Below the pieces are notes generated by a model. It did no database searches, had not been told where the DNA came from, and saw only the letters and a list, made by a program, of their open reading frames with translations. The translations under genes and the position numbers were made by a program. This document shows positions 7,291-15,815 of a stretch of DNA of 64,000 bases, piece by piece. Origin of the DNA: JAAFHB01 sp037133495 (GTDB taxonomy: Bacteria; Bacteroidota; Bacteroidia; Bacteroidales; Prolixibacteraceae). The first letter of the stretch is position 1. Each line of letters starts with the position of its first letter. The DNA lies in assembly GCA_037133495.1 (NCBI GenBank), contig JBAXOA010000010.1, forward strand, positions 3,374 to 67,373. Reading direction: 5' to 3'.

Positions 7291-10200
7291 TTACAAATTA
7301 ATGTTTACCCCTAAAATAAAGGAACGCGTTTTAGGATAAAAATTATTGTTGTCAATACCGGGTTCAATTCCACCCAGATTAATTTCAGGATCGATACCTC
7401 TGTATTTGGTAATCACGAACAAGTTATTGGTGGTAATATAAAGTCGGGCGCTCTTGATTTTTACCCCCTTAAGATTAAAGGTATATCCAAGCGTGGCATT
7501 ATCCATCCTTATATATGATCCGTTCTCGATGTACCTGGTTGAATTATAAAATGAATTTACATCCGTAGCCGGTTCCCCCAATGAGAATTTTGGAATATTA
7601 TTGACCGATGCATTGTTCACATCATTCAAGCTTGCCAGGGTTGCATTGAGGATCTTATTTCCGGAAATACCTCTCAGGAAGAAACTAAAGTCGAAATTTT
7701 TATAGCTGAAAGTATTATTCCATCCGAACATCAGATCGGGCTGAGCGCTGCCGCTTTGTTTGAAATCTTCAACTGTAACTACCTTTGAAGTATCACCATT
7801 TGCTTTGTAAAACATTGAAATCCCCTGAATATTCCGGCCGGCATACTGGCGGACAAAGAAGGTTCCGATAGGTTCACCTTCCTTAAGAATCTGAGAAGGA
7901 TTTCCTGATTGCCCTTTACCCCCGATTCCTGCTGTCCGGATACTTGTGAAAGTAGGAAACTGATCGTTGGAAAGGGATACCACCTTATTTGCATTTTTGG
8001 AAATATTGAAAGATGTAGTCCATTCGAAATTTCCGGTCTTTACCGGTATTGCATTGATCTGTAATTCGATACCCTTATTGCTTATTTTGCCGACATTGGC
8101 GATAAGGTAGGAATAAAGATATTTAGTTGTTGAAACCGGATAGCTCCAGATAAGATCGCTGGTTTGTTTGCTGTAAGCCTCGATGGTACCTGTTATACGG
8201 TTATTCAGGAAACCAAAATCCAGACCTACATTTGTCATGGCTGTCGACTCCCATTTTAAGTCGGGATTTTCATTTTGAGTTACGCCAACCGCTTGAAGTT
8301 GCACGCCATTAATGTAAGTTACCCCGGTCACGCCATATTTTAATCTTGATATCATTGGATCAAAACCGAGTGAGTTCCCGCTGACACCGTAACCAATTCG
8401 CAATTTCATGTCGCTGATACTCTTAATCCCGGCCATAAATGGTTCGTTGATAATTTTCCATCCCACTGAGGCTGATGGAAAAGTTCCCCACTGATGATTG
8501 GCTCCAAATGCCGACGAACCATCACGGCGAACCGTTGCCTGTAAAAGGTATTTGTTATTGAACTGATAATTGACGCGGGAATAAAAAGAGATGATTCGTA
8601 ATGTTTGTATGGTGGCAGTCCCAAAACGATCGGCATTTGTAACTTTTTCAGGAGAACTTCCCAGAGAAAGGTTATTATACAACAAGTCGTCTGAGATAAA
8701 ATTGCTGTTCGCAGCCTGAAATCCATCATTGATCTTGTCTTCCTGCCATGAATAGCCGGCTAAAACTTTTAAATTATGTTTGCCGATGATTTTTTCAAAG
8801 GTTAAATAGTTTTCTGCAAGGGTATTCTTATTCGTGTACTCTGAGCGAATCGCGTAACCATTCGCACTTAAATGCATCGTTGAAGCGCGATTTGAATATT
8901 GATTGTTTTGATTTTCTGTTGTTTGCAGAGAAACATTTGCATTGTAGGTCAACCAGGGCATTATATTGATTTTTAAGGTTGCATTTGCCAGTTGATTGAT
9001 CATTTTAACGTAATTCAAGTCATTATTTATTATGCCGGCAGGATTGAAATAATTGCTCTGCTGAGTGTTTTCAAAATAGGTGCCATCAGGCTTGAAAATA
9101 TTAACGGTTGGTAAGTACTTGAGCATATTCGAGAATACCTCAGGACGAATCAATTGTTTGTTAGTTGTGGAGTTGGTGAGATTTAATCCGACTGTAACTT
9201 TATCATTAAAGGCTTTTTGTTCAACATTCATACGGGCAGTCCATCTGTCCAGTGAGCTGGTCTTCATTATGCCCTCATTTTCGAGGTAATTTATACTTAC
9301 GCCATACGTTGTTTTGTCAGAGCCTCCACCAAAAGACAGGTTGTGATTTTGAGAAATACCTCTCCTTGTTACTTCGTCCTGCCAGTTAACATATCCGCCA
9401 TTGTCGTCGAATGGAACTTTGTTGACTTTCTTAAGATAATCTCTCAATTCGGTTGCAGACAACATTTCAATTCGATTCGAAACATTCTCAACAGCCACGT
9501 AACTGCTGTAGCTGACATACGATTGTCCGGCTTTTGCGCGTTTAGTCGTTATCATAATTACTCCGTTTGCCGCGCGTGAACCATAGATTGCCGTTGAGGA
9601 GGCATCCCGAAGGACATCCATCGAAACAATGTCATCTGCCGCAACCGATTCGATGAGTGCCCCCGGAACACCATCAATCACATAGAATGGTTCCATAGCT
9701 GCACCCGATCTCAGCGTTGATGGTCCCCGGAGCGTGATGGAGGGAGTGGCCGTGGGATCACCGCTTTTTGTAATATTGAGCCCGGGGATCTTACCCTGCA
9801 ACATTTGAGCCGGCGAGGAATATACTCCTTTGTTCATCTCCGATGCTGCAATAGTTGAGACAGATCCTGTAATATCTTTTTTCTTTGCAGTTCCATAACC
9901 GACAACTACTACATCTTCGATATACTTTACATCCTGCACCAGTTTAACATCTATGACAGTCTGTCTGCCTGTTTTTATTGTTTGGGATAAATAACCGATA
10001 AATGAAAACACGAGGGACCCATTACTTTGAGGTATACTCAGTGCATATTTCCCAAATGCATCAGTAATTGTCCCAATTGTAGTTCCCTCTAAAACAATAT
10101 TTACCCCGGGTAATGATTCTCCTGTTTTGGAATCACTTACTATCCCGGAAATATTCATCTGCTGTTGAACAGCTGACATTTCTATACCATTTGTGAAAAA

Positions 10201-10371
10201 GAGATCATCACTTATCGTATTTGAGTTTTCAGAAACTGAATCGATATTGCGCCCGAACAGATTGATCATCATCAACATAAGAAAAAGGCAAGTCAATTTT
10301 AAAATTCGGACAAACTTTTGCAATTCAGTTTTATTAATACTGAGGGTTTTAATTAAAACGGATTTTTTCAT
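7291..10371 (-). CDS. SusC/RagA-family TonB-dependent outer-membrane transporter
   Basis: This protein is 1026 residues from ATG 10371 (MKKSVLIK); an upstream in-frame start at 10401 would add ten residues and is less likely. After a hydrophobic export region comes a carboxypeptidase-like regulatory domain (ISGIVSDSKTGESLPGVNIVLEG ... GYLSQ). Then VVVGYGTAKKKDITGSV and the plug (LQGKIPGLNIT, SITLRGPSTLRSG, DVLRDASSTAIYGSRAANGVIMITTK), and a large beta-barrel ending in GVNINL. It imports oligosaccharides or related ligands across the outer membrane using TonB. Transcription is divergent from the inositol operon, over a 539-bp gap with candidate operators. Confidence 0.95.
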   Translation of the reverse strand: MKKSVLIKTLSINKTELQKFVRILKLTCLFLMLMMINLFGRNIDSVSENSNTISDDLFFTNGIEMSAVQQQMNISGIVSDSKTGESLPGVNIVLEGTTIGTITDAFGKYALSIPQSNGSLVFSFIGYLSQTIKTGRQTVIDVKLVQDVKYIEDVVVVGYGTAKKKDITGSVSTIAASEMNKGVYSSPAQMLQGKIPGLNITKSGDPTATPSITLRGPSTLRSGAAMEPFYVIDGVPGALIESVAADDIVSMDVLRDASSTAIYGSRAANGVIMITTKRAKAGQSYVSYSSYVAVENVSNRIEMLSATELRDYLKKVNKVPFDDNGGYVNWQDEVTRRGISQNHNLSFGGGSDKTTYGVSINYLENEGIMKTSSLDRWTARMNVEQKAFNDKVTVGLNLTNSTTNKQLIRPEVFSNMLKYLPTVNIFKPDGTYFENTQQSNYFNPAGIINNDLNYVKMINQLANATLKINIMPWLTYNANVSLQTTENQNNQYSNRASTMHLSANGYAIRSEYTNKNTLAENYLTFEKIIGKHNLKVLAGYSWQEDKINDGFQAANSNFISDDLLYNNLSLGSSPEKVTNADRFGTATIQTLRIISFYSRVNYQFNNKYLLQATVRRDGSSAFGANHQWGTFPSASVGWKIINEPFMAGIKSISDMKLRIGYGVSGNSLGFDPMISRLKYGVTGVTYINGVQLQAVGVTQNENPDLKWESTAMTNVGLDFGFLNNRITGTIEAYSKQTSDLIWSYPVSTTKYLYSYLIANVGKISNKGIELQINAIPVKTGNFEWTTSFNISKNANKVVSLSNDQFPTFTSIRTAGIGGKGQSGNPSQILKEGEPIGTFFVRQYAGRNIQGISMFYKANGDTSKVVTVEDFKQSGSAQPDLMFGWNNTFSYKNFDFSFFLRGISGNKILNATLASLNDVNNASVNNIPKFSLGEPATDVNSFYNSTRYIENGSYIRMDNATLGYTFNLKGVKIKSARLYITTNNLFVITKYRGIDPEINLGGIEPGIDNNNFYPKTRSFILGVNINL

Positions 10372-10415
10372 AATTTTATTTGATTTTAAATACTGTTGCA
10401 ATGTTTGAAAAAAAT

Positions 10416-10457
10416 TGTTACAACATTAAAACAAAAATGTTATAATGTTAAAACAAA
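10416..10457. promoter_or_regulatory. Two 20-bp near-identical direct repeats, 22 bp apart
   Basis: TGTTACAACATTAAAACAAA (10416-10435) and TGTTATAATGTTAAAACAAA (10438-10457) match at 17 of 20 positions and lie two DNA helical turns apart. They are 45-85 bp upstream of the SusC start on the divergent side, an expected place for an activator site. The regulator is unknown; the AraC protein at 4521-5405 is one candidate. No clear -7 box is seen between the repeats and SusC. Confidence 0.5.
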
Positions 10458-10767
10458 GGTTATGTTGTCTTAGAAATTGAATATTAAAGTGACAAATTCA
10501 AAAGATCCTTTTGTTTTTAGGATTTTCAGATTGTTTTTCCATAGGCAGTTGTTAAGTTAAAATTTAACATTGAGTTTTCCAGTACTAGTCTTCCCATTGT
10601 TCATAAGAATACAGTATCGTATATAGTTGCCTTCATCGCACAAAAACAGTGTGATGCAGAACAATCTGCTCTGGGACCCATGCGTTAGAAGTTCCTTTTG
10701 ATGAGAGGATAAAAATTGTTTTGACTATCGCGATGGGAGCACATTCTATTTAACGCAAAACAAGTTG
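10458..10767. other. Middle of the divergent intergenic region
   Basis: This is part of the 539-bp gap between divergently transcribed SusC (start 10371) and the symporter gene (start 10911). I find no gene, terminator or recognisable RNA in this part. The signals at its two ends are listed separately. Confidence 0.4.
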
Positions 10768-10847
10768 ATTTTAGCTTCGATATTAGCAGAATTGCTATAT
10801 CTTTAATATAAAAAGCTAAAATAACATTACATAAAGCTAAAATAACA
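10768..10847. promoter_or_regulatory. Operator-like repeats upstream of the inositol operon
   Basis: AAAGCTAAAATAACA occurs twice as an exact direct repeat, at 10812-10826 and 10833-10847, with a 21-bp period. An inverted partial copy, ATTTTAGCTT, is at 10768-10777. The downstream copy is centred about 45 bp before the start site expected from the -7 box at 10872. Direct half-sites at 21 bp spacing next to the promoter, plus a distal site, are the known arrangement for AraC-type activators, so the AraC protein encoded at 4521-5405 is a natural candidate. Confidence 0.55.
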
Positions 10848-10871
10848 AAGGTAAAGCGATAAAAATCATAT

Positions 10872-10879
10872 TACGTTTG
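10872..10879 (+). promoter_or_regulatory. Bacteroidota -7 box (TACGTTTG) of the inositol operon
   Basis: TACGTTTG matches TAnnTTTG and ends 31 bp before the symporter start codon. The spacing to the ATG is like that of the other boxes in this window. No TTG is present at -33, as expected if an activator is needed. Confidence 0.5.
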
Positions 10880-10910
10880 TTATTGCAATATACGCAAAAA
10901 AACTAACTTT

Positions 10911-12722
10911 ATGAAACAATTTGCAACAATAGACTGGATCGTCTTTCTCGGCTACGCATCCATCATTGTTTTTACGGGATTATGGGTGTCCCGATCAAAA
11001 AAAGGGGAACAAAAAACCACATCCGATTATTTTCTGGCGGGCCGTTCATTACCTTGGTGGACTATTGGAGCGGCGTTGCTGGCTGCGAATATTTCTGCAG
11101 AACATTTTATAGCCATGTCGGGATCCGGATATGCAATCGGACTTGCTATTGCAGCCTATGAATGGATTGCCGCCATTGTACTGATATTTGTTGCCAAGTA
11201 TTTTCTGCCCGTATTTATCAGTAAAGGGATTTATACGATGCCGCAGTTTCTTGCTCAGCGTTACGATAAACGAGTGAGTACCATAATGGCAGTTTTCTGG
11301 GTGTTGGTGTATATTTTCGTTAATATGACTGCTGTGCTTTACCTTGGTGCACTGGCGATGGAGAAAATTATTGGAGTTCCGATGGTTTATGGAATTATCG
11401 GATTTTCGTTTTTTTCAGCAGTTTACTCCTTATGGGGAGGAATGAAAGCTATTGCCTGGACCGATGTAATTAATGTTATTGTATTGATATTTGGGGGATT
11501 AGTGACTACTTTTCTTGCTGTCAGCGCCCTTGGAGTTGATCATGGATTCCTCTCCGGTTTTGCGGAGCTAATTCACAAAGCTCCTCAGAAATTTCACATG
11601 ATCATTCAAAAGGCAACCATTTTTGTGCCCGATGGTGCCGGTGGCAAGAAAGATGCATTTCTGGATCTTCCAGGTCTTGGGGTAGTCCTGGGTTCGATGT
11701 GGTTAACCAATTTTGGATTCTGGGGTTTTAACCAGTTCATCATTCAACGCGGCCTGGCAGGAAAAAACCTGAAGGAAGCTCAGTATGGCGTCGTCTTTGC
11801 AGGATATCTTAAATTATTGATTCCACTTTTGGTTGTAGTTCCCGGGATCGCGGCCTTCGCCCTCGGAGCCGACCTGGCAAAATCGGATGAAGCATATCCA
11901 TGGTTACTAAGCAATATTGTTCCGGTCGGAATCAAAGGACTAGCTTTTTCAGCCATCGCAGCAGCAGCAGTTTCTGCACTTAGCTCAATTGTCAACAGCG
12001 TTTCCACTGTTTTTACAATGGACATCTATAAAGCTCATTTAAGAAAAGAGACCGTTGACAGAAAGCTGGTAATTGTCGGACGGATTGTTGCTTTGGTTGC
12101 GTTAATCATAGCCACTTGCGTTGCGCCTCAGCTACGATCGCTTGATCAGGCTTACCAATATATACAGGAATATACAGGATATATTTACCCGGGCGAGTTC
12201 TTGATTTTCTTTTGCGGATTATTTTGGCGTAAAGCAACTGCTACTGCTGCAGTTTGGATTGCCTTGCTCACTATTCCTTTGGGAATCCTTCTCAGGGTTA
12301 TCAGCCCCGAACTTCCCTTCATCCTAAGAATCGGTTATGTCTTTATGATTCTAACCGTTGTGATGATTGGATTAAGTCTGCTTGACAAATCACATCGGAT
12401 TGAAAATCAATTCGGAGACGAAGGTTCTGCCCGAAAAGCAGTTAGACTTGGATGGAGAATCATATCCGGCGCAGCTGTCGTTGGTGTGATTGCGGCCTTT
12501 TTTGTTGTGCCGATGCGAAATCTCGCTTTGGAAGCAATCTATGTGCTGGTAGTCGGATTTCTGCTGATCGGAACGATTCTTATTTTAAATTCTTCCAGTC
12601 GTACAATGAACGAGAAAGGACTCATTATCGAACGCTCACTTTTTAAAACTACAGATACATTTAACATCGCTGCTATCGGTATTTGCGGAATATTGGGAAC
12701 TCTTTACTTTATATTCTGGTAA
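10911..12722 (+). CDS. Sodium/solute symporter (SSS family), probable inositol or sugar uptake
   Basis: This 603-residue polytopic inner-membrane protein has about 14 hydrophobic segments. Typical SSS/SGLT motifs include DYFLAGRSLPWWTIGAALLAANISAEHFIAMSGSGYA (residues ~40-75), KYFLPVFISKGIYTMPQFLAQRYDKR, YSLWGGMKAIAWTDVINV and AAAAVSALSSIVNSVSTVFTMDIYK. The relatives SGLT and SMIT cotransport sugar or myo-inositol with Na+. As first gene of a run of inositol-degradation genes, the likely substrate is myo-inositol or an inositol derivative, which is inference from context. A -7 box and AraC-like repeats precede it. Confidence 0.9.
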   Translation: MKQFATIDWIVFLGYASIIVFTGLWVSRSKKGEQKTTSDYFLAGRSLPWWTIGAALLAANISAEHFIAMSGSGYAIGLAIAAYEWIAAIVLIFVAKYFLPVFISKGIYTMPQFLAQRYDKRVSTIMAVFWVLVYIFVNMTAVLYLGALAMEKIIGVPMVYGIIGFSFFSAVYSLWGGMKAIAWTDVINVIVLIFGGLVTTFLAVSALGVDHGFLSGFAELIHKAPQKFHMIIQKATIFVPDGAGGKKDAFLDLPGLGVVLGSMWLTNFGFWGFNQFIIQRGLAGKNLKEAQYGVVFAGYLKLLIPLLVVVPGIAAFALGADLAKSDEAYPWLLSNIVPVGIKGLAFSAIAAAAVSALSSIVNSVSTVFTMDIYKAHLRKETVDRKLVIVGRIVALVALIIATCVAPQLRSLDQAYQYIQEYTGYIYPGEFLIFFCGLFWRKATATAAVWIALLTIPLGILLRVISPELPFILRIGYVFMILTVVMIGLSLLDKSHRIENQFGDEGSARKAVRLGWRIISGAAVVGVIAAFFVVPMRNLALEAIYVLVVGFLLIGTILILNSSSRTMNEKGLIIERSLFKTTDTFNIAAIGICGILGTLYFIFW

Positions 12723-12755
12723 TTATTTTAACAAAACGCTTCAATAAAAAACATA

Positions 12756-13844
12756 ATGGGAAAAGAATCAAATCTTAACAATTCGTACAAAAGTATACTG
12801 CATGAGATGACGCAGACAACGCCGACTGTGCTGTGGAATGATTCCTGTGCCACAGCGGAATTGGCGAATTCGATTGAACACGGAGCGCTTGGAGCAACCT
12901 GCAATCCGGTGATCGTCAATAGTGTCCTGAAACAAGAGTGGGATATTTGGAAGATACGAATCCCGCAAATAATCAAGGAAAATCCAACGGCCACAGAAGA
13001 TGAAATTGCCTGGCTGCTTATTGAAGAAATGTCAAAGAAGGCTGCAGCGCTTTTGATGCCAATATTTATCAGCGAAAAGGGCAAGAATGGACGACTGTCA
13101 ATACAGACAGATCCGAGGTTCTATCGGGATGCAGAAAGGATCATTCAGCAAGCAGTGCACTTCAGCAAACTTGCGCCGAATATCATTGTCAAGATACCAG
13201 TTACCAAAGCCGGAGTAATAGCTATCGAAGAGGTGACCTATCTGGGTGTCAGCATTAATGCTACTGTAAGTTTTACTGTTCCTCAGGCTATTGCGGTGGC
13301 AGAAGCTGTTGAGCGTGGATTAATAAGGCGGGAGAAAGAAGGAAAGGATATAAGCACGATGGGGCCGGTATGCACAATCATGGTTGGGAGGATCGATGAC
13401 TTGCTGAAGGCGGTGGCAGAAAAGGAAAACATCATCGCAAACCCTGAGATTTTGGATTTGGCGGGTGTGGCTGTCATGAAGAAAGCTTACAGTATCTACC
13501 GTGAAAGAGGATACCGTTTGCGGCTGTTAAGTGCAGCATTCAGGAATCATTATCACTGGTCAGAGTTCATTGGCGGCGATGTTGTAATCTCTCCGCCATG
13601 GCAATGGCAGCAAAGGTATAATGGTTCAGATGTGACTGTTGAGAACCGGATGGACAGGCCTGTAGATGCGAAGATCATTGCGGAACTCGAGAAGAAGTTT
13701 GTGGATTTTCGACGTGCATACGATGAAAATGGGATGACAGTGGAGGAGTTTGACGGATTCGGGGCAACAGTAAGGACTTTGAGCCAGTTTTGTCAGGCAA
13801 CCACCAATGCTATCGCAACAATAAGGGAAATGATGCTGGTTTAG
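12756..13844 (+). CDS. Transaldolase-family protein in the inositol operon
   Basis: This 362-residue protein has transaldolase landmarks: WNDSCATAEL with Asp29 at the position of the catalytic aspartate, GATCNPVIV (the ATTNP strand, ~47-54), and NIIVKIPVTKAG with Lys146 as probable Schiff-base lysine, then SINATVSF. The length and the RNHYHWSEFIGGDVVISPPWQWQQ region fit a longer subgroup. It starts 33 bp after the symporter and precedes iolB. Classical transaldolase moves a dihydroxyacetone unit between sugar phosphates. Because the operon lacks IolC and IolJ, this enzyme may take part in a cleavage step, but this is a hypothesis. It may instead feed the pentose phosphate pathway. Confidence 0.82.
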   Translation: MGKESNLNNSYKSILHEMTQTTPTVLWNDSCATAELANSIEHGALGATCNPVIVNSVLKQEWDIWKIRIPQIIKENPTATEDEIAWLLIEEMSKKAAALLMPIFISEKGKNGRLSIQTDPRFYRDAERIIQQAVHFSKLAPNIIVKIPVTKAGVIAIEEVTYLGVSINATVSFTVPQAIAVAEAVERGLIRREKEGKDISTMGPVCTIMVGRIDDLLKAVAEKENIIANPEILDLAGVAVMKKAYSIYRERGYRLRLLSAAFRNHYHWSEFIGGDVVISPPWQWQQRYNGSDVTVENRMDRPVDAKIIAELEKKFVDFRRAYDENGMTVEEFDGFGATVRTLSQFCQATTNAIATIREMMLV

Positions 13845-13881
13845 ATGTAGATATAGAAGACATTAGGCAATACGATGATCC

Positions 13882-14778
13882 ATGAAAAGAGATAATAAAT
13901 GCCATTTACTCGCAAAATCTTCCCCGGATAAGGGAATCTATCAAAACATTACCTCTGATGAGGCTGGATGGAGTCATCTGAATTTCACAGCCAGAACAAT
14001 AAATCCGGGCCATAAATGGGTTGGAGAAACCGGGAATAATGAATATCTTTTTGTCTTGCTCGGAGGGAATTTTTTGGCAGAAACCTCTGTGGGAACGTGG
14101 AAGACTACAGACGGCAGAAAAGATGTTTTCAGTGGTTTGCCTCACGCATTGTACCTTCCGCAAAATACAAATTTTGAAATCACCCCCGTTGGCAACACAC
14201 TGGACATTGCTTGTGGCTGGTGTGCCGCTGAACGGTTTTTCCCGGCTCACTTTGTAACTCCTGCCGATGTTGTAAACATGGGAATTGAGTACCGCGGAGG
14301 AGATAATGCCAGCCGTCAGATTAACAGAATATTACCCCCGGGATCACCATGCAGTAAATTGGTTTGTGTCGAAGTTTATACCCCTTCCGGGAACTGGAGC
14401 TCTTTCCCGGCTCACAAGCACGACAGTCGGAAAATGGATCCCGTAACCGGTCAGCTTCTTGAAGCTGACCTGGAAGAGATTTATTTTTACAAAACAGATA
14501 AACCGCAAGGATTTGCTTTACAGAAAGTTTACAACGATGACCGGAGTCTGAATGAAATTGCTGAGGCCCATAACAACGACGTAGTTCTGGTGCCTGAGGG
14601 ATACCACCCTGTCGTTGCAGGTCATGGATACAATGCGTATTATCTTAATTTTCTGGCAGGAAGCGACCAGAGTCTGGCCAGCACTGATGATCCTGATCAC
14701 AAATGGATTTATAAATCCTGGAAAGCTATGGATCCACGGATTCCCATGGTAACAAGGGAGATGAATGGGGAATTATGA
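13882..14778 (+). CDS. iolB: 5-deoxy-glucuronate isomerase
   Basis: This 298-residue bicupin is of the IolB family. It converts 5-deoxy-D-glucuronate to 5-dehydro-2-deoxy-D-gluconate in the cytoplasm, the fourth step of myo-inositol breakdown. Visible features are WSHLNFTARTINPGHKW in the first cupin, and WSSFPAHKHDSRK with DLEEIYFYK and GYHPVVAGHGYNAYYLNFLAG in the second. The His and Glu residues there are the expected metal ligands. The last codons (MNGEL) and the stop lie in a 14-bp tandem repeat, so the natural C-terminus may have been altered slightly. It is co-directional with and 37 bp from the transaldolase gene. Confidence 0.93.
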   Translation: MKRDNKCHLLAKSSPDKGIYQNITSDEAGWSHLNFTARTINPGHKWVGETGNNEYLFVLLGGNFLAETSVGTWKTTDGRKDVFSGLPHALYLPQNTNFEITPVGNTLDIACGWCAAERFFPAHFVTPADVVNMGIEYRGGDNASRQINRILPPGSPCSKLVCVEVYTPSGNWSSFPAHKHDSRKMDPVTGQLLEADLEEIYFYKTDKPQGFALQKVYNDDRSLNEIAEAHNNDVVLVPEGYHPVVAGHGYNAYYLNFLAGSDQSLASTDDPDHKWIYKSWKAMDPRIPMVTREMNGEL

Positions 14779-14802
14779 ATGGGGAATTATGAATTAGGAA
14801 TT
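14761..14802. repeat. 14-bp tandem repeat overlapping the iolB stop
   Basis: ATGAATGGGGAATT is repeated exactly at 14761-14774 and 14775-14788, then with two changes at 14789-14802. The repeat contains the last codons and stop of iolB. The period is not a multiple of three, so copy-number change would shift the frame but always meet a stop soon. Confidence 0.8.
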
Positions 14803-14862
14803 GCAAATTACGAATGATCAATGAATAATGATCAATTAATAAGGAATTATGATTGAACATTG

Positions 14863-14916
14863 AACACTAATCCGTCCGCTCACGGAGAACATTAATCCGT
14901 TTGACGGAGAACATTA
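14863..14916. repeat. Direct repeat with two small hairpins between iolB and the EEP gene
   Basis: The block AATCCGT...ACGGAGAACATTA occurs twice. TCCGT 14871-14875 pairs with ACGGA 14882-14886, and TCCGT 14896-14900 pairs with ACGGA 14904-14908. There is no poly-T run, so it is not a classic terminator. It may be a processing or translational signal in the operon. Confidence 0.5.
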
Positions 14917-14941
14917 AAAATTAAAATTTTTAAATTCTAAA

Positions 14942-15802
14942 ATGATGAATAAGGCTTTATTACTGCTGATCATGGCTTGCTTTTCTGTATCTTTAGGTTG
15001 TAATGCAAAAACGCTGCAACTGAATCTGATGACGTTCAACATACGTTACGACAATCCGGAAGACAGTTTAAACAACTGGCAATTTCGAAAAGGTTTTGTG
15101 GCTAAAATGATTAATTTTTATGATGTTGATGTTTTGGGAACGCAGGAAGTACTGCACAATCAGCTTACCGATATGCTTGCTGCTTTGCCTCAGTATGCTT
15201 ATGCCGGCGTTGGCAGGCTGGATGGAAAAGAAGCCGGAGAGTATAGCGCTATATTTTATAAAAAGGAGAAGTTCGCACTGTTGAAAAGCGGTAACTTTTG
15301 GCTGAGCGAAACCCCCTCTGCCGCGGGAGTGAAGGGATGGGATGCAGCTTGCGAACGAATCGTGACATGGGTCATTCTTCAGGAGAAAACAACCGGGAAA
15401 AAATTCGCATTTATCAATACTCATTTTGATCATATCGGGCCGATTGCACGTCGGGAGAGCGCTAAACTGCTCCTTTCGAAAGTTGACGAGATTGCTCAGG
15501 GATTACCGCTTTTTGTTTCGGGTGATTTTAACTCAATTCCACAATCTGAAGTTATAACGATTCTTACCGACAAAAAGAATTCAGGTTATTTAACCGATTC
15601 ACGTTCGATCGCCTCGTTTATCTACGGTCCGGAATGGACAAACCATGCATTCGGTCGGGTTCCAATGGAGAAAAGACGCATTATTGACTACATTTTCGTG
15701 AAAAATGAAATTTCAGTTCAGCTGCAGTCTGTGGTCGCTGAGATGCTCGGTAATCTTTATTTATCTGATCATAATCCGGTTCTTATCAAAGCAACATTTT
15801 AA
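14942..15802 (+). CDS. Lipoprotein of the endonuclease/exonuclease/phosphatase fold
   Basis: This 286-residue protein has a lipoprotein signal ending in SLGC (Cys20), so it is membrane-anchored outside the cytoplasm. The EEP (DNase I-like) fold is shown by MTFNIRYDNPED (~30-41), GTQEV with Glu69, THFDHIG, SGDFNS (~190), RRIIDYIF and SDHNPV (Asp276-His277), the usual metal and catalytic residues. The family includes nucleases, inositol polyphosphate 5-phosphatases and neutral sphingomyelinase/inositol-phosphosphingolipid phospholipases. Its place between iolB and iolD, and its export, make an inositol-phosphate ester a more likely substrate than DNA, but this is inference from context. Confidence 0.85.
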   Translation: MMNKALLLLIMACFSVSLGCNAKTLQLNLMTFNIRYDNPEDSLNNWQFRKGFVAKMINFYDVDVLGTQEVLHNQLTDMLAALPQYAYAGVGRLDGKEAGEYSAIFYKKEKFALLKSGNFWLSETPSAAGVKGWDAACERIVTWVILQEKTTGKKFAFINTHFDHIGPIARRESAKLLLSKVDEIAQGLPLFVSGDFNSIPQSEVITILTDKKNSGYLTDSRSIASFIYGPEWTNHAFGRVPMEKRRIIDYIFVKNEISVQLQSVVAEMLGNLYLSDHNPVLIKATF

Positions 15803-15815
15803 AAATATTATTAAG

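Noticed and set aside
15705..15815. Upstream start of iolD inside the EEP gene
   Set aside because: The added residues overlap the preceding gene and do not resemble IolD; ATG 15816 gives the standard opening.
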